A stretch of 8,945 bases of DNA. Source: JASFEQ01 sp050122535 (GTDB lineage Bacteria > Desulfobacterota > DSM-4660 > Desulfatiglandales > HGW-15). Below the pieces are notes generated by a model, which was not told the DNA's origin, did no database searches, and was given only the letters and a program-made list of their open reading frames with translations. Position 1 is the first letter of the stretch. Every line of letters starts with the position of its first letter. Below are positions 1-5,013 of this stretch, one piece after another. Location of the stretch: NCBI GenBank assembly GCA_050122535.1, contig JASFIT010000180.1, forward strand, positions 1-8,945, in the 5' to 3' direction. The translations under genes and the position numbers were made by a program.

Positions 1-760
1 CCTGCTCCTGGCAGAAGACACGGGCAGTAGCAGTGGTCCGCCCGAAGTGGCCCTGACCGTGGGCGTGACGGACACAGGACAGTATGGGTACAACTACGGG
101 ACCAGTGAGCATGAGAAGGAGTTGATTGCCACCTTTGTGGGCACCACGCTTGATCTGAGGTTGTCGGTGACGGGGTATGATATCGATTCCGGCTCCAACG
201 AGGTCACGGTCTACCTGAATGATGCCCTGCTGGGCTCTCTCAGCCAGGGGCCGGACAACGGCTTGAACAGCGGGGACAGTTTTCCCATCGCGGCCAGTGC
301 GCAACTCACTGGAGAGAACCGGATCAAGTTCGTGCAGCAAACAGCCGGCTACACTTGGGGTGTGACCAACCTGCTCCTGGCAGAGGACACGGGCCCTCCC
401 GTCGATCCGGCTGACTTGACACTGACGGTGGGCGTGATGGACACGGGAGAGTATGGCTACAACTGGGGGAGCGGCCAGTACAAGAAAGAGTTCCTTGTCG
501 GTTTTGTGGGCACGACGCTGGATCTTGTGTTCTCGGTGACGGGGTATGACATCGATGAGGGGAACGAGGTGAAGGTGTACCTGAATGATGTCCTGCTGGG
601 CAATCTCAGTAAGGGACCCAACGATGGCCTGAACAGTGGGGACACCTTTCCCATCCCTGCGAGCGATCAACTCACCGGAGAGAACCGGATCAAATTTGTG
701 CAAAAGGTGGGGGGCTGGAAATGGGGTGTGACCAACCTGCTCCTGGCGGAAGGGAACTGA
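1..760 (+). CDS. Secreted-type protein of tandem beta-rich modules, C-terminal part (5' end outside window)
   Basis: The frame is open from base 2 with no start codon needed inside the window, so this is the C-terminal end of a longer protein; the GTG at 47 is probably an internal valine. Two full modules and the tail of a third are visible. Each starts near LTVGV.DTG, continues through FVGTTLDL, SVTGYDID, VYLND.LLG, GLNSGD and QLTGENRIKFVQ, and ends WGVTNLLLAE. By manual alignment the two full modules are about 70% identical, and the DNA period is 369 then 366 nt. The pattern (alternating strands, Gly/Asp/Asn turns, no cysteine, no helix-rich part) suggests a jelly-roll or galactose-binding-like beta-sandwich, perhaps carbohydrate- or calcium-binding. 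That fold and role are inferred; I do not recognise a named family. The protein ends directly after a module with no sorting tail. A strong terminator follows at 868. Confidence 0.8.
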   Translation, partial: LLLAEDTGSSSGPPEVALTVGVTDTGQYGYNYGTSEHEKELIATFVGTTLDLRLSVTGYDIDSGSNEVTVYLNDALLGSLSQGPDNGLNSGDSFPIAASAQLTGENRIKFVQQTAGYTWGVTNLLLAEDTGPPVDPADLTLTVGVMDTGEYGYNWGSGQYKKEFLVGFVGTTLDLVFSVTGYDIDEGNEVKVYLNDVLLGNLSKGPNDGLNSGDTFPIPASDQLTGENRIKFVQKVGGWKWGVTNLLLAEGN

Positions 761-867
761 AAGTTCACAAAAGCCCCGCGCTTGTTCATTAATTTAAGAC
801 ATCTTCCATGACTCAATAGCCCGGCCCATAAACGATCTCCCCCCTTTCTTAGGGGAGTCATACCAAG

Positions 868-899
868 TGGGGCGCTGTTTTTGGCGCCCCATTTTTTTT
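868..899 (+). terminator. Intrinsic terminator of the repeat-protein gene
   Basis: An 8-bp perfect stem (TGGGGCGC at 868-875 with GCGCCCCA at 884-891) has an 8-nt T-rich loop and is followed by eight T residues at 892-899. This is a textbook rho-independent terminator. A smaller hairpin lies just upstream (CTCCCC 837-842 with GGGGAG 852-857). It ends the transcript of the upstream gene about 110 nt after its stop codon. Confidence 0.9.
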
Positions 900-908
900 C
901 TTTGTATA

Positions 909-938
909 TTGCCTTGGAAGTGGGTTATTTTGTATAGA
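909..938 (+). promoter_or_regulatory. Putative sigma-70 promoter for the reductase gene
   Basis: TTGCCT at 909-914 and TATAGA at 933-938 are separated by 18 nt, and each matches 4 of 6 consensus bases. The position right after the terminator and about 115 nt before the next start codon fits a promoter for the gene at 1053. TAGAAT at 935-940 is an alternative -10 but leaves a 20-nt spacer. Assigned by eye only. Confidence 0.35.
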
Positions 939-990
939 ATAAACATGAGGGCATTTCATCTGGACTTGAGCGTGATTACATTATTTGTTA

Positions 991-1030
991 GGATCACTGT
1001 TTTTGGAAACAGTTCAGTGATTGGCAATCC
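991..1030 (+). promoter_or_regulatory. Leader with two competing hairpins upstream of the reductase gene
   Basis: Between the putative promoter and the start codon, ACTGTTT (996-1002) pairs perfectly with AAACAGT (1007-1013) around a TTGG loop. An overlapping alternative pairs ATCACTG (993-999) with CAGTGAT (1015-1021), and GGAT (991-994) could also pair with ATCC (1027-1030). The two main stems share bases and exclude each other. This could be an operator palindrome or a leader RNA switch, and no function is known. It ends just before the ribosome binding site. Confidence 0.35.
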
Positions 1031-1052
1031 TGCAGGAGAAGAGGAGTAAGGC

Positions 1053-1991
1053 ATGGGAGATCACAAAGTGGCGGTTGTGGGGATAGGGGCCACGGGCGCG
1101 GTTGTGGCCGCGGCATTACTCGGAAGATACCCGGACAGCGTTCTCGTGGACCCAAAACTTGGCTGGGCCGAAGCGCTCACGAAAAAGGGCATAAGCGTCT
1201 CAGGGCAGATCACTTATGAGGTTCCGGTTAAGCGTTTTGTCTCTTCCATTGATGAGATAAAGGCATTGGATCCCAATCTTATCTTTGTCTGCACAAAAAC
1301 CTTTCACCTTCAGCAAGTCCTTGAAGAACTGAAGGGTTTGGTTAAACCGGGCACGAAAATTATCTCCACCCATAATGGCCTGGGCACTGAGGATGTGGTT
1401 GCAGAGGAATTTGGGGCTGATGCTGCCTTCCGCATGTCTCTCAACTTTGGCGTGTCACTGAAAGCGCCGGGTGAGGTGGAAGTGGCCTTTTTCAACAGAC
1501 CCAACTATCTGGGCGCCCTGACAGACGACAATCGGGAACTGGGCCTGGAGATGGCCAGAGTGCTTACGGAAGGAGGTTTGGACACACAGTTTGTGGATGA
1601 CATCAAACTCCATGTGTGGAGAAAGATGATTCATAAATGCTCCCTCTCCTCCATATGTGCCGTCACTGACAGGTCCATTGGCGAGATCCTGGAATACCCA
1701 CCCGTCAGAGAAATAGCCGATGCCTGTTTCAATGAGGCGATGGCCGTCTCCAAGGCCATGGGTTATGACCTGGGGGAGAACTATATCGAAGCCTCCATGG
1801 GCTACCTGGAGAAGGCCAAGGCGCACAAGGATTCCATGTGTTACGACCTGGCCAATAAGACGCCCACGGAGATAGATTTCTTGGGCGGGAAGATCGTGGA
1901 GTATGGCCGCACCGAGGGTGTCCCGACACCCTATTTTGTGACCATGACCAATTTGGTCAAGGCCCTCGAGGACAGTTACCTGTCAAAATAA
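1053..1991 (+). CDS. Ketopantoate reductase family (ApbA/PanE-like) NADP-dependent oxidoreductase
   Basis: A 312-residue protein, the usual length for the family, started by ATG at 1053 six nt after GGAG (1043-1046). The N-terminal Rossmann fold shows GIGATG (10-15), then FVCTKT with K82 and THNGLGTED with N108, matching the nucleotide- and substrate-site motifs of 2-dehydropantoate 2-reductase. The helical C-terminal domain has WRKM with K191 (the catalytic-lysine position), DSMCYDL with S261 and PTEIDFLGG with E273. The E. coli PanE family reaction is NADPH reduction of ketopantoate to pantoate for coenzyme A synthesis. Two conserved active-site asparagines are replaced (K195 and S199 where E. 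coli has N180 and N184, aligned from memory), so it may act on another 2-keto acid. It sits alone between a terminator upstream and one downstream, so it is probably monocistronic. Family assignment is sure; substrate is not. Confidence 0.88.
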   Translation: MGDHKVAVVGIGATGAVVAAALLGRYPDSVLVDPKLGWAEALTKKGISVSGQITYEVPVKRFVSSIDEIKALDPNLIFVCTKTFHLQQVLEELKGLVKPGTKIISTHNGLGTEDVVAEEFGADAAFRMSLNFGVSLKAPGEVEVAFFNRPNYLGALTDDNRELGLEMARVLTEGGLDTQFVDDIKLHVWRKMIHKCSLSSICAVTDRSIGEILEYPPVREIADACFNEAMAVSKAMGYDLGENYIEASMGYLEKAKAHKDSMCYDLANKTPTEIDFLGGKIVEYGRTEGVPTPYFVTMTNLVKALEDSYLSK

Positions 1992-2015
1992 CGAATAACC
2001 AATAAGTGTAAGCGA

Positions 2016-2106
2016 TGAGCCATCGGCTCAATAGCTCACGAGCTTCCCTGCTTCTTTACCCCGTTGAATTGCGCGCTAGCGCAGCCCGGAGGGGATTCAA
2101 CTGGGG
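2016..2106 (+). repeat. Palindromic intergenic element (REP-like candidate)
   Basis: The 235-nt gap after the reductase gene is dense in inverted repeats. A first hairpin is TGAGCC (2016-2021) with GGCTCA (2025-2030). A larger one pairs CCCC-GTTGAAT (2059-2069) with ATTCAAC-T-GGGG (2095-2106, one bulged T) and encloses an inner TGCGC/GCGCA hairpin (2070-2083). There is no T-run, so this is not a terminator. The 11-mer CCCCGTTGAAT recurs at 4749-4759 followed by ATTCAGC, which suggests a dispersed intergenic repeat family. That is an inference from two partial copies. Confidence 0.45.
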
Positions 2107-2136
2107 CCAGCATCCTAGCTTTCTAACTTACCAGCC

Positions 2137-2166
2137 AAACAACACCGCCCCGGCGTTGTTTTCTTT
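2137..2166 (+). terminator. Intrinsic terminator after the reductase gene
   Basis: AACAACACCG (2138-2147) pairs with CGGCGTTGTT (2151-2160) around a CCC loop with one A-C mismatch, and the stem extends by an A-T pair (2137/2161). A T-rich tail TTTTCTTT follows at 2159-2166. It would end the reductase transcript and insulate the next gene, whose promoter starts in the tail. Confidence 0.7.
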
Positions 2167-2192
2167 GACAAACTGACAGAAATTTAGTTAAT
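2165..2192 (+). promoter_or_regulatory. Putative promoter of the DUF4230-like gene
   Basis: A perfect -35 hexamer TTGACA (2165-2170) is followed after 16 nt by GTTAAT (2187-2192), which matches 4 of 6 bases of the -10 consensus. The -35 overlaps the T-tract of the preceding terminator. The resulting leader would be about 30 nt. The -35 is convincing and the -10 is weak. Confidence 0.4.
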
Positions 2193-2226
2193 TGGGCCCT
2201 GCATATGAAATAATGGGAGATGAAAA

Positions 2227-2952
2227 ATGGACATGGCGCTCATCGCAGTCGTGATAGGGATTGTTTTGGGGGTTATAGGATCAATTATAGTAAAGAAGGC
2301 CTTTGGCAAGAAAGTCCCTGGCGAGGGCACAAAGGAACACCAGATTTACGCCTTTGTGGAAAACATGAAATCTGTGGGCGAACTGGTCGTGTTCAAGGCA
2401 TTTACCAAAGAGATCGTCACGACGGCTGAGAATTGGCTCGGTAAAGTGGGGAAGAAGTACCTTACGTGGCTGATGTCCAATATGAAGATGGCTATGGTTT
2501 TTCAATTTGAAATAAATTTCTGGTATGACCTGAAAAGCCCTGATTTCAAAGTGACAGATGCGGGCCAGGACAGGTTCATGATAGCCATGCCAAAGTGCTT
2601 GTATAATATAAACATAAAAGATATCAGCTTTTATGACGAGCAGAGTGCCAAGCTGTTAGACTGGCTATTGCCGCCCCTTATAAGTAGAGTTTTCTCAAAA
2701 GATTTTACTGAAGAGGATAAGAACAGGTTAAAAGACGAGGCAAAAATGCAGGCCTCTTCCATGGCCAATCAACTTATCGAGCAGTTAAGCTCGGAGATAG
2801 AGAAATCGGCAAGACAAACCATGGAGATGTTGGCAAAGAGCTTCGGTGCGGAATCTGTGGTATTGGATTTTAGCGAGTCCCAATTGCTGGAAAAGGAGGT
2901 CACCGATCTTTCCAGAGAGCCGGCCGAGCAACCCACTGCGCCAATCCAATGA
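2227..2952 (+). CDS. DUF4230-like protein with N-terminal membrane anchor
   Basis: A 241-residue protein started by ATG at 2227, six nt after GGAGA (2216-2220). Residues 4-22 form one hydrophobic segment followed by KKAFGKK, which indicates an anchored protein; the rest is soluble and probably periplasmic. The body (about 40-216) has a beta-rich front (GELVVFKAFTKEI, MVFQFEINFWYDL, FMIAMPKCLYNINIKDISFYDE) and a long amphipathic helix (about 160-207) rich in Lys, Glu and Gln, ending AESVVLDF. This order of a strand-rich half, a 'P-x-x-x-x-x-I' stretch and a C-terminal helix resembles the DUF4230 family, whose function is unknown to me. The assignment is from remembered pattern, not a search. 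The C-terminus is a Pro/Glu-rich tail. Its stop lies 15 nt from the stop of a convergent gene. Confidence 0.7.
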   Translation: MDMALIAVVIGIVLGVIGSIIVKKAFGKKVPGEGTKEHQIYAFVENMKSVGELVVFKAFTKEIVTTAENWLGKVGKKYLTWLMSNMKMAMVFQFEINFWYDLKSPDFKVTDAGQDRFMIAMPKCLYNINIKDISFYDEQSAKLLDWLLPPLISRVFSKDFTEEDKNRLKDEAKMQASSMANQLIEQLSSEIEKSARQTMEMLAKSFGAESVVLDFSESQLLEKEVTDLSREPAEQPTAPIQ

Positions 2953-2967
2953 CGAATACCTGTCAAC

Positions 2968-3858
2968 TCATAACCGGATCAGATCATCGCTTCTCTGCAC
3001 TGCCACGCTAAAACGTCTTGAAATCAATTGCGGCACGATGACTATCAGGCAATTGATAGCCAGATGGTCAGGTATGAGTTCAAGCAAGAGATTGGCAAAA
3101 AGAAGACCGCCCAGGATCACAATGATCAGCAAGGCCTCATCCTGCCTGAGCTGTTGATGGGAATACTTATCAATGAGCACCCTGGCGTGCGCTTTCACTT
3201 CCCTCCATCTCTCCCCGAAAGACTTATCCCTATCATAGGGATAGGGTATCAACGCCAAGATATAAATGGCGTGAATGACAATGTAGGAAAAGACCATCCC
3301 TGTAAGCAGGACATCCACGAACCCCAGTCGCGATGCACTCAGCTTATCGAAGAAAAAGGAGAGGTTCCAGAATGGGAACTGGGCCAGACCGAGGAAGACA
3401 ATCATGAGCAGGAACCATGTATAGAAGAGAAGTGTCAATCCAGGTCCCACAACGTGATCAATGAACGCCATCAGGTTAATGGTTATGGTCATGGGTATGA
3501 GGATCAGGCAGATGAGAAGCTTTATCTTGTAGGAAAACATGGGGGAATAGGCGAAGAAGAGATACCAGAGGGCCATGTTGAGGACCAGCAACGTCTTCTC
3601 AGTGACGATGGGCATGATTCTCTTACGACAAAAGAGTGCGAAGACGGCTGCATAGACGGCAAAGCCTATGAGAATATGCGTGTAAAAACCAAGTTCAGGC
3701 GCCTTGAAGAGTCCAACCCCTAGAAAGCCAAGACCAGCACCTAGAGACACAAGAAGCTTAGTGCCCAGTTCCTCTGTATAAAATCCAACGAGTAGCAGAG
3801 ATTCCAGGAGAACGCCGAAGCCAAACACGAGGCAGAGAACAATTCTCATCTCATCCAT
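2968..3858 (-). CDS. Polytopic membrane protein of unknown function
   Basis: A 296-residue, strongly hydrophobic protein read leftward from ATG at 3858, which is directly preceded by an in-frame TAG, so no earlier start exists. A GGAG lies 11 nt upstream, a rather long spacing. I count eight or nine membrane segments, roughly residues 5-26, 33-51, 58-77, 88-105, 111-132, 140-160, 178-204, 243-262 and perhaps 265-279. A charged cytoplasmic-looking loop lies at 208-241 (YDRDKSFGERWREVKAHAR). I recognise no family signature and no transporter motif. It lies 150 nt downstream of the archaemetzincin-like gene on the same strand with no terminator between, so co-transcription is likely. A 231-codon frame on the opposite strand is its charged antisense shadow. 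Confidence 0.72.
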   Translation of the reverse strand: MDEMRIVLCLVFGFGVLLESLLLVGFYTEELGTKLLVSLGAGLGFLGVGLFKAPELGFYTHILIGFAVYAAVFALFCRKRIMPIVTEKTLLVLNMALWYLFFAYSPMFSYKIKLLICLILIPMTITINLMAFIDHVVGPGLTLLFYTWFLLMIVFLGLAQFPFWNLSFFFDKLSASRLGFVDVLLTGMVFSYIVIHAIYILALIPYPYDRDKSFGERWREVKAHARVLIDKYSHQQLRQDEALLIIVILGGLLFANLLLELIPDHLAINCLIVIVPQLISRRFSVAVQRSDDLIRL

Positions 3859-3908
3859 CTATTTTTTGACTCCTTCAATCCACCCTCCCTCCTCCTTGCC
3901 CCGTCGTC

Positions 3909-3989
3909 TGTCTTCCGTCTTCGGTCCTCCCTGCCGCGCCGAAGCTCCAACAGGAGCGTAGGCGGGTGTCTTCCGTCCTCCGGTTGTCC
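3909..3989 (-). repeat. Short direct repeats flanking a GC-rich palindrome in the spacer between two minus-strand genes
   Basis: Plus-strand TGTCTTCCGTC occurs at 3909-3919 and again at 3967-3977, each followed by C/T-rich sequence. Between them lies an imperfect 12-bp hairpin, 3937-3948 with 3953-3964, 10 of 12 pairs, including CGCC/GGCG and GCTCC/GGAGC. On the transcribed minus strand it has no T-run, so it is not an intrinsic terminator. It looks like a dispersed intergenic repeat and may act as an mRNA-stability hairpin. The function is inferred. Confidence 0.4.
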
Positions 3990-4008
3990 TGGTGCCCCTT
4001 TTCCCGGC

Positions 4009-4641
4009 TCAGACCCCAAGACCGTCTTCCAGCAATTTGGTCAATTGGCTCCTGCAAGCGTGGATCTTTTCCAGGAATTGGGAGCAGGCATCGCAAAACT
4101 GCAGACCTCTGCCATCGATAATCGCTCTCACATACCCCCAATACCCGAATTTGTTAAATTCTCCTTTGCTCATGGGGCACAAGCTTCCGTCTCTGGTGGT
4201 CCTGTAGGAACCATGATCTATAAGGCCAAGATTGTGGCCCACCTCGTGTAGAGATACTTTTAGGGTCCTTTCGATAAACAGGTCATAATCCCTTGATGAG
4301 TCCATCTCAAAAGGCCTGAGCTTTTTTGTGGAAACCACTGCCACGTCATTCTGAGGATTCTTGCCGCCAAAGATCGTATTGTAGAATTCGTCTTGGTCAT
4401 CGGTCGTTAAGTCTGCATCGGTGATCCCCAGGATGTGTCCACCAAATTCTTCGTGGAGTACTTTTGTTAACAGAAAGGCATCAATACTATCCATTATGGG
4501 GGTATCATGATGGGACAAACTGAATTCATCTATAATGCCTTCAAACACCCCCAAGATTCTATTCCCTATTTCTTTGAGGCTGCTGAAAGTTATGTTGTTG
4601 CCCACACGCACAATGTTTAAAACTAAACTTTCGCTTTCCAT
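4009..4641 (-). CDS. Archaemetzincin-like zinc metalloprotease, divergent
   Basis: A 210-residue protein read leftward from ATG at 4641, which immediately follows an in-frame TAA. The ribosome site is weak (TAGGTA). The core motif HEVGHNLGLIDH (132-143) is the metzincin zinc site HExxHxxGxxH, with E133 as the general base, and CPM (155-157) supplies the Met-turn M157. Upstream, ILGITDADLTT (70-80) and DVAVVSTKKLRP (99-110) match the archaemetzincin pattern of a 'G-x-T-x-x-D' strand and an 'avvS..rl' strand. FCDACS (C183, C186) fits half of the second, structural zinc site. The family normally has HC-x4-C after the third histidine; here that first cysteine is absent (H143-G144) and 11 residues separate H143 from C155. 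No signal peptide is visible, so it is probably cytoplasmic. The natural substrate is unknown. Confidence 0.82.
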   Translation of the reverse strand: MESESLVLNIVRVGNNITFSSLKEIGNRILGVFEGIIDEFSLSHHDTPIMDSIDAFLLTKVLHEEFGGHILGITDADLTTDDQDEFYNTIFGGKNPQNDVAVVSTKKLRPFEMDSSRDYDLFIERTLKVSLHEVGHNLGLIDHGSYRTTRDGSLCPMSKGEFNKFGYWGYVRAIIDGRGLQFCDACSQFLEKIHACRSQLTKLLEDGLGV

Positions 4642-4708
4642 TTACCTAAAAAGGACTGTTTCACCTCTCTTTGCCGCAGCGATCTTGATCGCCAGAATGC
4701 TCATACAT

Positions 4709-4737
4709 ATTATATCAAGTTCGGAAAACACTTTCCA
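4709..4737 (-). promoter_or_regulatory. Promoter of the archaemetzincin-like gene (minus strand)
   Basis: On the minus strand a perfect -10 TATAAT (plus-strand ATTATA, 4709-4714) lies 17 nt from TGGAAA (plus-strand TTTCCA, 4732-4737), which matches 4 of 6 bases of the -35 consensus. Transcription would start near 4702, giving a leader of about 60 nt. An inverted repeat GCGATC-TT-GATCGC (4679-4692) lies just downstream of that start and could be an operator or a leader hairpin. Confidence 0.5.
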
Positions 4738-4845
4738 GTCACTGCCAGCCCCGTTGAATGTGTTAGCCATTCAGCTGAGAAGAAACCTGCTCAATGGCGG
4801 CTAATATTGGGGCTTGCCCCGAGAAATGTTGAACATGCCGTCTGT

Positions 4846-4876
4846 TTGACGTAGGATGACATATTCGGTATATAGT
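4846..4876 (+). promoter_or_regulatory. Promoter of the OmpA-domain lipoprotein gene
   Basis: TTGACG (4846-4851, 5 of 6 consensus bases) is followed after 17 nt by TATATA (4869-4874, 4 of 6), or after 19 nt by TATAGT (4871-4876, 5 of 6). Transcription would begin near 4882, only a few bases before the folded element at 4886. The leader to the start codon is about 130 nt. Confidence 0.6.
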
Positions 4877-4885
4877 GTTTACTCC

Positions 4886-4963
4886 GGGCACCGGTCGTAT
4901 GCAGGGAAACCCTAAGTTTGTCCTGTTGGACAAGGAGGTCATACAACGGGTGCCCAATAGGGT
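4886..4963 (+). promoter_or_regulatory. Candidate structured leader RNA (unassigned)
   Basis: Starting almost at the predicted transcript 5' end, GGGCACC (4886-4892) pairs with GGTGCCC (4949-4955). Inside, GTATG (4897-4901) pairs with CATAC (4940-4944), extended by GT/AC across one mismatch. This stem encloses two hairpins: AGGG-AAA-CCCT (4903-4913) and TTGTCC-TGTT-GGACAA (4918-4933). ACCCTA (4909-4914) could instead pair with TAGGGT (4958-4963), an alternative excluding the first hairpin. A perfect AAGGAGGT (4932-4939) lies between the stems, followed by a possible five-codon frame (GTG 4950 to TAA 4967). It does not match any riboswitch class I can recall. Whether it is regulatory is an inference. 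Confidence 0.4.
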
Positions 4964-5013
4964 ATAACGCATAACTGATGACGAGTTCACCGCTTTGAGC
5001 TCTGGAGGGCTTC

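Larger units (their letters stand above)
4642..5013. other. 372-nt divergent intergenic region
   Basis: I see no convincing gene here; the short frames on either strand lack good ribosome sites and overlap the regulatory signals. It holds a leftward promoter (4709-4737) and its inverted repeat (4679-4692), a degenerate copy of the CCCCGTTGAAT palindrome (4749-4776), a small GGGGC/GCCCC hairpin without a T-run (4809-4820), a rightward promoter (4846-4876) and a structured leader (4886-4963). Confidence 0.6.

Noticed and set aside
867..1049. 60-codon plus-strand open frame
   Set aside because: Its start lies inside the terminator stem, it has no ribosome site, and it spans the promoter and hairpins of the next gene.
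2016..2030. TGAGCC/GGCTCA hairpin as terminator of the reductase gene
   Set aside because: No T-tract follows; the hairpin at 2137-2161 with its T-rich tail is the better candidate.
3028..3723. 231-codon plus-strand open frame
   Set aside because: It is antisense to the hydrophobic membrane-protein gene and has the low-complexity charged composition expected of such a shadow, with no recognisable domain.
3875..4141. 88-codon minus-strand open frame overlapping the protease 3' end
   Set aside because: It overlaps the archaemetzincin-like gene in another frame and reads through the repeat spacer, giving Arg/Gly-rich low-complexity sequence.
4809..4820. GGGGC/GCCCC hairpin as a terminator
   Set aside because: No T-run follows on either strand, and no gene ends nearby.
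4886..4955. tRNA-like element (7-bp GGGCACC/GGTGCCC stem spanning 70 nt)
   Set aside because: The inner stems are nested, not a cloverleaf. There is no GTTCRA T-loop and no anticodon arm.
4975..4981. CTGATGA, the conserved box of hammerhead ribozymes
   Set aside because: No GAAA box, stem II and stem III follow in the required order before the start codon, so it is a chance match.
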